NCBI RefSeq assembly: GCF_018219155.1
Contig: NZ_CP056123.1
Coordinates: forward strand, 1,311,505 to 1,375,504
Length of the DNA: 64,000 bases
Direction of reading: 5' to 3'
Source: Moritella sp. 24
Lineage (GTDB): Bacteria > Pseudomonadota > Gammaproteobacteria > Enterobacterales > Moritellaceae
Shown here one piece after another: positions 19,416 through 29,896 of the stretch (its first letter is position 1; each line of letters starts with the position of its first letter). Made by a program: the position numbers and the translations under genes. The notes under the pieces are model-generated. The model was given only the letters and a program-made list of their open reading frames with translations, had not been told where the DNA came from and made no database searches.

Positions 19416-19446
19416 AAAAAAGCCTCACTTCGGTGGGGCTTTTTTT
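19416..19446 (+). terminator. Intrinsic terminator after zipA
   Basis: AGCCTCAC pairs with GTGGGGCT (one G-T) around a TTCG tetraloop, with A and T runs on either side. It ends about 30 bases before ligA, which therefore needs its own promoter or read-through. Confidence 0.85.
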
Positions 19447-19448
19447 GA

Positions 19449-21506
<2,058 letters not shown>

Positions 21507-21706
21507 TTAATAGCATCAAATAGCTAATACGTTGATGTGTGTTCGCATTTAGTGTTGAATGTGAACACAATAGTTTTAGCTTCGGCTAGTTAATTTTAGT
21601 TCGCTTGTTGTTAGTTTTTGCTTTAGTGGTAAAATGCGCAGCATCATGTGCTTAACCTGTTGGTAGGTTAGGCGAATCAAATAATGTAAAAGGTATTGTG
21701 AGACTT

Positions 21707-23119
21707 ATGACTGTTAAGACTCGTTTTGCACCTAGCCCAACTGGCTACTTGCACGTAGGCGGCGCACGTACAGCGCTTTATTCTTGGTTACATGCAAAAA
21801 GCCAAGGCGGTGAATTTGTATTACGTATCGAAGATACTGATTTAGAGCGTTCTACTCAAGAAGCGGTTGACGCGATCTTAGAAGGCATGAAATGGGCTGG
21901 TCTGGATTGGGATGAAGGTCCTTATTTCCAAACTCAACGTTTCGATCGTTATAACGAGTTAGTTGATCAACTACTTGCAGAAGACAAAGCATACAAATGT
22001 TATTGTTCACGTGAGCGTCTAGACGAGTTACGTGAAAAGCAAATGGCTGAAAAAGAAAGCCCACGTTACGATGGTAAATGTAGCCATGGTGACATTGCTG
22101 ATACTGGTGCTGATTTCGTTGTACGTTTCCGTAACCCGAAAGAAGGTTCAGTTATCGTTGATGATAAGATCCGCGGTAAAGTTGAATTTGCTAACACTGA
22201 ATTAGATGATCTGATCATCCGCCGTACTGACGGTTCACCAACATACAACTTCTGTGTTGTTGTTGATGACTGGGATATGGGTATTACAAATGTTGTTCGT
22301 GGTGAAGATCACCTAAATAATACACCACGTCAAATCAACATCTTAAAAGCACTAGGCGCACCTGTACCACAGTACGCTCACGTTGCAATGATCTTGGGTG
22401 ATGACGGCGCTAAACTATCTAAGCGTCATGGCGCTGTAGGTGTTATGCAATACCGTGATGACGGTTACCTACCTGAAGCACTACTAAACTACTTAGTACG
22501 TTTAGGTTGGTCACATGGCGATCAAGAAATCTTCAGCACTGAAGAAATGATCAAACTATTTAGCTTAGACGATGTAAACAAAGCGCCTTCAGCGTTTAAT
22601 ACAGAGAAGCTACAATGGGTAAACCAACATTACATCAAAACACTAGCACCTGAATATGTTGCATCTCACCTTGAGTGGCACATGGCAGACCAAGGCATCG
22701 ATACGACGAATGGTCCTGAGCTAGCTGAAATTGTTAAAGTACTTGCTGAACGTGCTAAAACACTGAAAGAACTTGCTACATCAAGCCGTTACTTCTTTGA
22801 AGACTACGCTGAATTTGATGCAACTGCGGCGAAGAAACATTTACGTCCAGTAGCAAAAGAAGCGTTAGTTAAAGTTCAAGAGAAACTAGCTGCGATTGCT
22901 GATTGGAGCGATGCTGAAGTATTACATGCTGCAATCAACGACACTGCGACTGAGCTTGAAGTTGGTATGGGTAAAGTTGGTATGCCATTACGTGTTGCTA
23001 TCACTGGTGCCGGTCAATCACCGTCATTAGATGTAACATTAAAGCTTATCGGCAAAGAGCGCAGCCTTGCTGGTATCGACAAAGCGTTAGCATTCATTGC
23101 TGCACGTGAAAACGCCTAA
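21707..23119 (+). CDS. gltX: Glutamyl-tRNA synthetase
   Basis: The 470-residue class I synthetase charges tRNA-Glu. The HIGH-type motif is HVGG at residues 16-19 after FAPSPTGYL, and the KMSKS-type motif is KLSKRHG. The length and C-terminal anticodon-binding domain are normal. I chose ATG 21707 ([13 protein letters not shown]); a GTG three codons upstream is in frame. Many codons here are the preferred set, fitting high expression. A tRNA-Ala gene with its own strong promoter follows. Confidence 0.98.
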   Translation: MTVKTRFAPSPTGYLHVGGARTALYSWLHAKSQGGEFVLRIEDTDLERSTQEAVDAILEGMKWAGLDWDEGPYFQTQRFDRYNELVDQLLAEDKAYKCYCSRERLDELREKQMAEKESPRYDGKCSHGDIADTGADFVVRFRNPKEGSVIVDDKIRGKVEFANTELDDLIIRRTDGSPTYNFCVVVDDWDMGITNVVRGEDHLNNTPRQINILKALGAPVPQYAHVAMILGDDGAKLSKRHGAVGVMQYRDDGYLPEALLNYLVRLGWSHGDQEIFSTEEMIKLFSLDDVNKAPSAFNTEKLQWVNQHYIKTLAPEYVASHLEWHMADQGIDTTNGPELAEIVKVLAERAKTLKELATSSRYFFEDYAEFDATAAKKHLRPVAKEALVKVQEKLAAIADWSDAEVLHAAINDTATELEVGMGKVGMPLRVAITGAGQSPSLDVTLKLIGKERSLAGIDKALAFIAARENA

Positions 23120-23174
23120 GGGTGTGTAAATAATAACCTTTCTGTCGTTTAGTCTTAATTTTATATTGTAGATA

Positions 23175-23203
23175 TTGACACTAAAACGGCAGATGCATAT
23201 TAT
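23175..23203 (+). promoter_or_regulatory. Near-consensus sigma-70 promoter of tRNA-Ala
   Basis: TTGACA and TATTAT are separated by exactly 17 bases and lie just ahead of the tRNA. A CAGTAGC/GCTACTG hairpin near 23210-23228 would form in the 5' leader of the transcript. Confidence 0.85.
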
Positions 23204-23233
23204 CCCTGCAGTAGCGGAAGCTACTGTAGAAAT

Positions 23234-23309
23234 GGGGCCATAGCTCAGTTGGGAGAGCGCGACACTGGCAGTGTCGAGGTCATCGGTTCGATCCCGTTTG
23301 GCTCCACCA
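23234..23309 (+). tRNA. tRNA-Ala, anticodon GGC
   Basis: A full cloverleaf of 76 nucleotides with encoded CCA. The acceptor is GGGGCCA/TGGCTCC, the anticodon arm is CGACA-CTGGCAG-TGTCG, and the T loop is TTCGATC. The second pair of the T stem is a T-T mismatch, which is unusual but leaves the remaining pairs intact. Confidence 0.95.
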
Positions 23310-23577
23310 TTTCTGCTTCAACTATATGATTATAAATCACTTAATCATCTTCAGTTCAATTCGTAATGACATTTGCACTCATTTTGCACGCAAATTATCA
23401 AACAGATCATTATATTTCAAATATCTTCGTCACTACCGTCTTTCGTTATGCTTCAGACTTACAATACTTTTTATTAAAGATAAAAATATATCGTCTTTAG
23501 AATAATTGTTCCAAATGATATACCTAGCGAATCAAGCGATGTATAGACTGTGCGAAACTAATATATTTGGAATTAAA

Positions 23578-24102
23578 ATGAAGACACCTATTCTGGCATT
23601 ATCACTTGTTCTTGCATCAACCTCTTTATTCGCTAATGAAAGCATCATTACTGATACTCAAAAAGAAAAAAGTAATGGCGTTTATATTAACGCAGGTCAG
23701 TTTTCGATTGGTGATAATTTCGAAATATTAAATATTGGTGTTGGTTATCAAGAAACGCGTATAAATAACCTTTTTTGGTCTGTTGGTGGTCAAGCGGGTA
23801 TCAATATGGATTTACCGGATGACGAAGCGCAAGTGTTAGTCAGCGCAGAAGGCAAACTAGGTTATTCATTTAATAATGTTCCTGGACAAGTGATACAACT
23901 GATCCCTTATGTTGGTGTGTCAGTTGGCGCTGATGTGAATGAAGATTCATATTCATCTGGTTCTGAATTTTTCACTAAAGTATTTGTCGGTGGTGAGATC
24001 CGCTTAACTGATACTGTTGGTGTTTACTTCAATCAAGGCATGATGACAATCTCGGGTTCAAATAAGAACTTTTCAGAACTTGGCGCGCGCATTTCTTTCT
24101 AA
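23578..24102 (+). CDS. YfaZ-like outer membrane beta-barrel protein
   Basis: From ATG 23578 the product has 174 residues: a Sec signal peptide MKTPILALSLVLASTSLFAN, then an alternating beta pattern with GVYINAGQFSIGD and repeated aromatic/glycine strands, ending in an F-terminal strand (GARISF) typical of outer-membrane barrels. The pattern fits the YfaZ family, small barrels of unknown role. An in-frame ATG 69 bases upstream would bury the signal peptide, so I rejected it. A weak hairpin terminator follows near 24152. Confidence 0.72.
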   Translation: MKTPILALSLVLASTSLFANESIITDTQKEKSNGVYINAGQFSIGDNFEILNIGVGYQETRINNLFWSVGGQAGINMDLPDDEAQVLVSAEGKLGYSFNNVPGQVIQLIPYVGVSVGADVNEDSYSSGSEFFTKVFVGGEIRLTDTVGVYFNQGMMTISGSNKNFSELGARISF

Positions 24103-24290
24103 TTACATTACACGGTTTTAAACTTAGTAATATAAAACCTTGCCAATGAAAGCCCGTACACGTTACGGGTTTTGCATATCCTACCTGCATCCCATATTTA
24201 TAATAGTATTAGTTTTTTTACTTGGTTAAGGTTATATTCATCAATCACGTCATAGAATATTGACGAATCAAAGCCCCTTAATGAGTCCAT

Positions 24291-25331
24291 ATGAAACTAA
24301 TTTTGAACGAACATAGCCAAATGCGAAATTTGGTGATGGTAGCCGCGGTAATCATCATTTTAGGTGGTATTAAAGTTGCCACGCCTATTATCATTCCATT
24401 TTTGCTTGCAGTATTTATTGCGATTATTTGTAACCCATTAGTTAACATTATTACCCGTTGTCGTGTTCCGCGTACGTTAGCTATCTTTGTCGTGCTTATT
24501 GCCGCTATCTTAATTGGCCTGACTATCACCAGCGTGATTGGCTCGAGTGTGCAACAACTAACGAGTAATATTGGTGATTATCAAAATCAGATCCGTAGTC
24601 ACTACGGCGACTTAGTTACATTTTTAAATAAATACAATATTCAAATATCGTCAGACACATTACTGGAATACTTCAATCCGGGAACTGCTGTGACGATGGT
24701 ATCGAGTATGGTCAGCAGTTTATCAGGGGTTATGGCTAATATTTTTCTGATCTTATTAACGGTCGTATTTATGCTGTTTGAAGGTGAGGTATTACCTAAA
24801 AAGCTGCACTTCATGTTTAAAGACCCAGATTTTAAATTAGCACAATTAGATAAGTTCTTAGACTCAGTAAACAAGTACGTTGCAATAAAAACCCTCGTCA
24901 GCATCGCGACAGGTATATCTGTGGGCTTAATGCTATTTTTAATGGGGGTTGATTTCTATCTACTGTGGGGATTAATTGCCTTCTTGCTGAACTATGTACC
25001 CAACATAGGTTCTTTAATTGCAGCCGTACCTGCGGTGATATTAACAACGCTACAGCTAGGCTTACCACAAGCTGGTGCGGTTGCTATTGGTTATGTCAGT
25101 ATTAACTTGATTATGGGGAATATAGTGGAACCGCGCTTCATGGGTAAAGGCCTTGGTCTATCAACCTTGATTGTATTCTTATCATTAATCTTCTGGGGTT
25201 GGTTACTTGGTCTAGTGGGGATGTTACTTGCAGTACCACTGACCATGATTGTTAAAATAGGGTTAGAAACCATTAATGATCACAACTGGATGTCGATACT
25301 GATCAGCAGTGATGTTGATGTAAAAAAATAA
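24291..25331 (+). CDS. AI-2E family transporter (PerM/TqsA-like permease)
   Basis: The 346-residue inner-membrane protein has about seven to eight hydrophobic helices. The family features are an N-terminal pair of helices with PIIIPFLLAVFIAIICNPL, a cytoplasmic or periplasmic helical domain at about 75-150, and the conserved C-terminal LNYVPNIGSLIAAVPAV and MGNIVEPRFMGKGLGLSTL motifs. Characterised relatives export autoinducer-2 or act as ion antiporters, so the substrate cannot be fixed from sequence. It is an apparent single-gene unit. Confidence 0.88.
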   Translation: MKLILNEHSQMRNLVMVAAVIIILGGIKVATPIIIPFLLAVFIAIICNPLVNIITRCRVPRTLAIFVVLIAAILIGLTITSVIGSSVQQLTSNIGDYQNQIRSHYGDLVTFLNKYNIQISSDTLLEYFNPGTAVTMVSSMVSSLSGVMANIFLILLTVVFMLFEGEVLPKKLHFMFKDPDFKLAQLDKFLDSVNKYVAIKTLVSIATGISVGLMLFLMGVDFYLLWGLIAFLLNYVPNIGSLIAAVPAVILTTLQLGLPQAGAVAIGYVSINLIMGNIVEPRFMGKGLGLSTLIVFLSLIFWGWLLGLVGMLLAVPLTMIVKIGLETINDHNWMSILISSDVDVKK

Positions 25332-25447
25332 CCGAACGGCTCGATCGCATTTTACCTGTTGTCAGGTATAATGCGTGACATTGAAGAAAGGGATGTACTG
25401 TGTGCATCCCTTTTTATTTTGCAAAATTGATTAAGGTGAATAAGATT

Positions 25448-26386
25448 GTGACTGTAGCTATGTCTGAGGCAGATGTGAAATTGCCACTTGAGTTTATTGA
25501 TTTTTCTGTGGTTGCAGAAGATGCTTGTCGTTTGTTTCATGGACGTGGACACACGTATGCAGGCTTTGAGCACATGAACATTGATTGGTTATCGCCTGTT
25601 GCACTTATCACGCTATACAAAGAAGAAGAAAACGATTACCTCACACTGTTAGCACAAGCACTTAAAGCTGAGCTTGGCGAACAATGTAAAACGGTACTTG
25701 TGCAATTCCGTTGTCGTGAACGTGCGCCAACAGAGCTGTTCTTAGGTGAAGAATGTTTCCGTACAGAAATCACTGAAAATGGCATGATCTTTAATCTTGA
25801 GTTTGGTCGTGCGCAAAACACCGGCTTATTCCTTGATATGGCCAATGGTCGTCAGTGGGTAAAAGAACAATCTGAGAACGCAAACGTACTTAACTTATTC
25901 TCTTATACATGTGCCTTTTCTGTTGCTGCTTTAGCGGGTGGTGCAGATAAAGTAATGAACGTTGATCTAAGCCGTACATCATTAACCATGGGCCGTGATA
26001 ATCACCGCAGTAATGGACATGACCTTAAACGTGTGAAATTTGAAGGTGTTGATATCTTTAAGTCATACGGCCGTTTACGTAAACATGGTCCTTACGACTT
26101 GTTGATCTCGGATCCACCGTCGTTCCAAAAGGGTAGTGTGGATATCAAACGTGATTACAGTAAGATCATTAAACGTATCCCACAGTTGATGAAACCGGGC
26201 GGCAAAGTGATGTTATGTTTGAATGCCCCTGAGCTTGGTGAACAGTTCTTATTTGATAATGTTGCTGAGCATTGTCCGGACTGTGTGTTCCAAGAACAAC
26301 TTGCACCGCCAGCTGTATTTAAAGAAGCTGAAGCTGGTAAAGGCCTTAAAGTGTTGATCTTTACATACTTGCCTAAAGCTGATTAA
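25448..26386 (+). CDS. Class I SAM-dependent methyltransferase, RlmI-like
   Basis: The 312-residue product resembles the catalytic domain of the RlmI/RlmK group of rRNA cytosine or guanine methyltransferases. It has the SAM-binding motif VLNLFSYTCAFSVAAL, an acidic motif II (VNVDLSR-type MNVDLSR) and the catalytic DPPSFQKGS motif. The PUA domain of RlmI is missing, so the RNA target is unknown. The start is ambiguous: I chose GTG 25448 because AAGGTG lies nine bases before it; ATG 25460 is the alternative, and an upstream GTG at 25400 lacks a site. Confidence 0.8.
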   Translation: MTVAMSEADVKLPLEFIDFSVVAEDACRLFHGRGHTYAGFEHMNIDWLSPVALITLYKEEENDYLTLLAQALKAELGEQCKTVLVQFRCRERAPTELFLGEECFRTEITENGMIFNLEFGRAQNTGLFLDMANGRQWVKEQSENANVLNLFSYTCAFSVAALAGGADKVMNVDLSRTSLTMGRDNHRSNGHDLKRVKFEGVDIFKSYGRLRKHGPYDLLISDPPSFQKGSVDIKRDYSKIIKRIPQLMKPGGKVMLCLNAPELGEQFLFDNVAEHCPDCVFQEQLAPPAVFKEAEAGKGLKVLIFTYLPKAD

Positions 26387-26905
26387 TATCGTTCGTTTAA
26401 CTTGTCATTTCGCTAATTAAAACGGAATGACAGGTTATATTAGTCATTATTACTACAATAAATCGCATCGTTGCGTAAAACTTTCATATTTAATCACTTC
26501 TTAATATTATCTTATTTTACCTATATTCAGTTGTTCGGCTGATTTTAACGCCAAAACACCCTTATATTACTTTTTGATATACCTTATATCAAGTTGTTCT
26601 ATTTTGTTTATTTTTGTTCAGTTTTAGTCTAACTGTTGTATTTCAAGGTCGCGATTCCTTTATTGTTTCGTTAGTTTGCTTTCATATGAATACGCCATCA
26701 TCAAAATGTTGATAAATAATTACAAAATGATTTTTTTGATGTCGATCAATATTTTTACCAAGAACTACAAATATTGCGGTCTCAAAAACGTGTGTTAGGA
26801 TTAATACATGAGCTGAGCAAAGGGTTGTTCAGAGAAGTGTGATAAGCGGGTTATCGATTATCGACATATTTTAACGGTGTACTGTTAAGTACTATTAAGG
26901 TGGTT
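26387..26905. other. Intergenic region, 519 bases, with FNR box
   Basis: AT-rich, with an imperfect TGTCATT/AATGACA hairpin just after the methyltransferase gene and an exact FNR-type box at 26736-26749. No other gene is supported. Confidence 0.5.
26736..26749. promoter_or_regulatory. FNR/EtrA-type box
   Basis: TTGATGTCGATCAA is an exact match to TTGAT-N4-ATCAA. It lies 157 bases before the small acidic gene and nothing else lies downstream, so it probably activates that unit under low oxygen. Confidence 0.7.
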
Positions 26906-27019
26906 ATGATGGACTATAATGAAAACGATTTATCGTATTATCAACTTCAAGACGAATTAAAACAAGAAATGGAAGCTGAACTACGCGACCAACTTGATGA
27001 TGAGTCAGGCGTTAACTAA
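26906..27019 (+). CDS. Small acidic protein, 37 residues, unknown
   Basis: An ATG preceded by AAGGTGG opens a 37-codon ORF. The product is strongly acidic, with an N-terminal YNENDLSYY stretch and a helical LQDELKQEMEAELRDQL segment, and has no Cys or hydrophobic segment. An exact FNR box lies upstream and the remains of a rho-independent terminator lie 40 bases downstream, split by an insertion sequence. A strong ribosome site, a promoter-type signal and a former terminator together support a real small gene. I do not recognise the family and assign no function. Confidence 0.6.
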   Translation: MMDYNENDLSYYQLQDELKQEMEAELRDQLDDESGVN

Positions 27020-27058
27020 TTAGCAAAAGCTGAATAAGTGACGATACAAACTGATTAT

Positions 27059-27073
27059 AAAAAAGCCTCTATT
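27059..27073 (+). terminator. Left half of terminator split by the IS, with target-site copy
   Basis: AAAAAAGCCTCT is followed by ATT. Joined to the sequence at 28499-28514 with one ATT removed it would form GCCTCT-ATT-AGAGGC followed by seven T, a standard intrinsic terminator for the small gene. Confidence 0.8.
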
Positions 27074-27080
27074 TGAAGTG

Positions 27081-27120
27081 ACCCCCAATAGTTGGACAAC
27101 CAATTATTGGGGGTCTTTTT
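27081..27120 (+). promoter_or_regulatory. Hairpin at IS left end covering the orfA ribosome site
   Basis: ACCCCCAATA pairs with TATTGGGGGT across a 14-base loop, followed by TCTTTTTT-type sequence up to the orfA start. In a transcript entering from outside, it would hide the GGGGG ribosome site and could terminate transcription. Confidence 0.6.
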
Positions 27121-27121
27121 T

Positions 27122-27625
27122 ATGTCCAAATATAGTCGTGAGTTAAAACTCATTATCGCGAAAGAGTGTCTAGGTGGTAAATCATCTTATACATTAGCAA
27201 ATGAACTATCGATATCATCTCGACAGATTCGATATTGGACTCAAGTCTTTGCTATTCATAGCACAAATTCATTCCTACCAAATTCACATGCAAATAGTGC
27301 CAAAACAAAGCTGCAATCATTAAAATTAATGTGGACAAATGGTTGGTCGCTCACTCACACTAGTGCCGTATTAAACCTGTCTTCTCCCGGTTCGCTTTCT
27401 GTATGGCTAAAAACATATAACGAATCTGGCTTCAGAGGGCTTCAACACACCTCGATAAATAGGCCTAAAATGACACAATCTAATACAACTCAAAAACCAG
27501 ATAGTGAAATGACAACAGCAGAGTTAAAGGAAGAGTTAGCCTATCTACGAGCCGAGAATGCTGTATTAAAAAAGTTGGAAGAGCTAGACCAAGCAAAGCG
27601 CCGAAAAACAAAGAAAAAGCGATAA
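27122..27625 (+). CDS. IS3-family transposase OrfA (DNA-binding)
   Basis: The 167-residue product has two helix-turn-helix units, the first near YTLANELSISSRQIRYW and the second near LTHTSAVLNLSSPGSLSVWL. A leucine-zipper-like helix (ELKEELAYLRAENAVLKKL) lies near the end and a lysine-rich tail follows. It binds the terminal repeats and provides the N terminus of OrfAB. Near its 3' end the heptamer GAAAAAG at 27613-27619 is in phase for -1 slippage into orfB. ATG 27122 was preferred over the upstream TTG at 27092 because it follows GGGGGT and gives the normal family start. Confidence 0.9.
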   Translation: MSKYSRELKLIIAKECLGGKSSYTLANELSISSRQIRYWTQVFAIHSTNSFLPNSHANSAKTKLQSLKLMWTNGWSLTHTSAVLNLSSPGSLSVWLKTYNESGFRGLQHTSINRPKMTQSNTTQKPDSEMTTAELKEELAYLRAENAVLKKLEELDQAKRRKTKKKR

Positions 27626-27681
27626 CGGTTTTAGCTCTTAAAAATAAACATGCACTAAAGCACCTTCTTCAAGCCTCAGAG

Positions 27682-28467
27682 TTGGCTAAAAGTGTGTTTT
27701 ATTATCAAATTAAAGTAAATGAAAAACCGGATACCTATGAACGTGAACTGGCGCTTATAAGAGATATTTATCACGAACATAAAGGGCGCTACGGCTACCG
27801 TAGGATCCAGCTAACACTGAAAAGACAAGGTATTACGCTAAACCATAAAACGGTGCAAAGGTTGATGGCTCAACTGGATCTAAAGTCGACCGTTCGACCT
27901 AAAAAATACAGCTCTTATAAAGGCGGAGCTGGAACTACGGCACCGAATGTACTTGAGCGAAATTTTAATGCTACAAAGCCAGATGAAAAGTGGGCAACTG
28001 ATGTAACTGAATTTAAGGTGAGAGATCAAAGAGTTTATTTATCACCAGTTATAGCTCTATTTACCAAAGAAATAGTCGCTTATAAGATAGCTAAAGATGC
28101 TCGCTTACCATTAGTTACAGATATGCTAAAAGATGCCATTAATAGCTTAGATAAGCATTCGAAGCCAATAGTGCATAGCGATCAAGGGTGGCACTATCGC
28201 CACAGGGGATATCAAAAACAACTAGCTGCTCATGGGCTAACGCAGAGCATGTCCAGAAAAGGGAACTGTTTAGACAATGCAGTAGCTGAAAACTTCTTTG
28301 GCTTATTAAAAACAGAAATGTATCATAGGCAAAAATTCAACGATGCCGATGAATTAATAAAAAAGCTCGACGAGTACATCGAGTATTACAATACGAAACG
28401 GATCAAGGTCAAATTAAAAGGCCTGACTCCGATAGAATATCGAAACCAGGCCTTACAAGCCGCTTAA
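27682..28467 (+). CDS. IS3-family transposase OrfB (DDE integrase domain)
   Basis: The product has 261 residues from an internal TTG. It holds an HTH_21 region (YHEHKGRYGYRRIQ) and an rve integrase core with the DDE residues in WATDVTEF, HSDQGWHY and NAVAENFF, plus the downstream IEYYNTKRIKVKLKGLTPIEY tail. The frame is open back to the orfA overlap at 27619, so it is most likely made as an OrfAB fusion by -1 frameshifting; the TTG start is formal. No inactivating change is visible. Confidence 0.9.
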   Translation: MAKSVFYYQIKVNEKPDTYERELALIRDIYHEHKGRYGYRRIQLTLKRQGITLNHKTVQRLMAQLDLKSTVRPKKYSSYKGGAGTTAPNVLERNFNATKPDEKWATDVTEFKVRDQRVYLSPVIALFTKEIVAYKIAKDARLPLVTDMLKDAINSLDKHSKPIVHSDQGWHYRHRGYQKQLAAHGLTQSMSRKGNCLDNAVAENFFGLLKTEMYHRQKFNDADELIKKLDEYIEYYNTKRIKVKLKGLTPIEYRNQALQAA

Positions 28468-28498
28468 CTAAAATGTCCAACTTAACGGGGTCACTTCA

Positions 28499-28514
28499 AT
28501 TAGAGGCTTTTTTT
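28499..28514 (+). terminator. Right half of terminator split by the IS, with target-site copy
   Basis: ATT, then AGAGGC and seven T. It is the downstream arm and U tract matching 27059-27073. Confidence 0.8.
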
Positions 28515-28617
28515 ATGCCTGCTATTCAGGTAAATGAGTACTAATACAGGGACTAAGAGAGTCGCTTGATGTTGCTTTTCTCTCTCTGATTTACAACTTT
28601 TGTTATTATTCATCAGT

Positions 28618-28959
28618 TTATACACAAGAAGCGTTATACGGCGTGTATATCTCCTTATAATTACTTTGCCTGTGCATAACTTTGATGTTTAAAACCGAAC
28701 TGTGGATTAAAATAGTGATATTCTTGCACTGTTTTCAGCATAGCTTACCTTTTTGCTAGGTTATCCACATTTTCTGTGGATAACCATGTGTGTGAACTTG
28801 AGTTGCCTTTATAAGATATTGTATTTAAACGTATTTACTTCAATGTTTTTAAATATGTTGAAAAATCAAGGAAAAATTAGAAATTAAATACAACTAAAGA
28901 CTGATGGTTTTAGTTGTATTTGTTATATAAAAACAGCGCGCTAAGGCGAGTTATTCACA
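28618..28959. other. Cluster of five consensus DnaA boxes
   Basis: Five 9-mers fit TTATNCACA within 342 bases: TTATACACA at 28618 (+), TTATGCACA at 28671 (-), TTATCCACA at 28761 (+), TTATCCACA at 28775 (-) and TTATTCACA at 28951 (+). A sixth near match, TAATCCACA, lies at 28701 (-). The pair at 28761/28775 forms an 11-base inverted repeat (GGTTATCCACA) with a five-base gap. An AT-rich stretch lies at about 28808-28925. Chance would give about two such 9-mers in the whole window. It could be a DnaA-titration or reactivation site (datA or DARS type) or a DnaA-controlled promoter. GATC sites are not enriched, arguing against oriC. Confidence 0.7.
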
Positions 28960-29140
28960 GCTGCTACCACAGGGTTACTTAGTTTAAGTTGAGCCCTGTG
29001 ATAATTGTGCTGCGTTTTATAATTAAGAGGCGCTAAATGTAAATTAATGCATTGGTTTGGCAAATAACTGTCAACTGTCTTTGGAAATACAAGGCTATAC
29101 CCTATATTGATTTTGAGCTAATTAATAAGGAACGCCGCAT

Positions 29141-29842
29141 ATGAATAGCAGTAAATTATTTCAGCAGTTGCTTAGTGAAGGCAAACAGTTGTTAGATAAA
29201 AATAGTGATAAGTTGAAGAATCAAGATATGAACCTTCAATCAGCAAAAAAAATGGCGTCAGGGTTTGGCGGAGGATTGGCATCAGGTGGTATTTTAGGTG
29301 CGATTCTAGGCAGTAAAAAAGGGCGCAGCTACGCAGGTAAAGCCGCTAAAGTTGGTAGTGTCGCCGCGCTGGGTGGTGCTGCTTATTATGCTTATCAAAA
29401 ATGGCAGTCAGAACAGAAAGCGGCCACGCCAACTCAGTCTTCTACAAATATGAATGTAGCATCATTGCCGAGTGCGACAGATGTGATTACAGAACCTGAA
29501 TTACAATGCAATACCGACCTTTTACTTGATGCCATGATCGGTGCTGCAAAAGCAGATGGGCATGTTGATGCGCAAGAACATCAAGCTATCATTAGTAAAT
29601 TAAGTGCGTTAGGGATTGATCAAGGCTCGAATCAGCTTATTGAGGCTGCACTGACTAAACCGTTAGACCCAGCTGGTTTAGCAGCAAGAGTTACCTCGGT
29701 TGAACAAGCGTGTGAAGTGTATTTGATTTCTTATTCGGTTATCGACGTTGACCACTTTATGGAAAAAGCGTACCTACAGGAACTAGAGAAACATCTGAAT
29801 TTACCCGCTACGTTAATTGAGAAATTGAAACAGCAGATTTAA
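29141..29842 (+). CDS. YebE-like DUF533 / TerB-fold protein
   Basis: This 233-residue protein has a glycine-rich segment with a membrane helix at about 40-90 (LGSKKGRSYAGKAAKVGSVA) and a C-terminal acidic helical domain from about 120 with MIGAAKADGHVDAQEH, the TerB-like/DUF533 signature also found in YebE. DUF533 proteins are inner-membrane proteins of unknown role, often stress-linked. The AAGGA ribosome site is about nine bases before the ATG. The DnaA-box cluster lies in its upstream region and could control it. Confidence 0.85.
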   Translation: MNSSKLFQQLLSEGKQLLDKNSDKLKNQDMNLQSAKKMASGFGGGLASGGILGAILGSKKGRSYAGKAAKVGSVAALGGAAYYAYQKWQSEQKAATPTQSSTNMNVASLPSATDVITEPELQCNTDLLLDAMIGAAKADGHVDAQEHQAIISKLSALGIDQGSNQLIEAALTKPLDPAGLAARVTSVEQACEVYLISYSVIDVDHFMEKAYLQELEKHLNLPATLIEKLKQQI

Positions 29843-29848
29843 GCTAAT

Positions 29849-29875
29849 AAAAAAGGCTCCCTAAGGAGCCTTATT
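29849..29875. terminator. Intrinsic terminator between the YebE-like gene and pta
   Basis: AAGGCTCC and GGAGCCTT pair around CTAA. The U tract is stronger on the minus strand, so it mainly serves pta, and it can also serve the convergent gene. Confidence 0.8.
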
Positions 29876-29896
29876 ACACGTTAACAGGTTTTCAGA

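Larger units (their letters stand above)
27074..28498 (+). mobile_element. IS3-family (IS150-type) insertion sequence, intact
   Basis: The element is 1425 bases. Its ends are inverted repeats that share the first 12 bases, TGAAGTGACCCC, and then GTTGGACA after a five-base variable gap. A three-base duplication, ATT, flanks it. It carries orfA (HTH) and orfB (DDE integrase) in a -1 frame relation, as in IS3-family elements that make an OrfAB transposase by frameshifting. Both frames are open and the ends match, so it may still be active. It sits exactly in the loop of a terminator hairpin. Confidence 0.95.

Noticed and set aside
28618-28959. Chromosomal origin oriC
   Set aside because: No mnmG, mioC, dnaA or dnaN nearby and no enrichment of GATC; a titration or reactivation site fits better.
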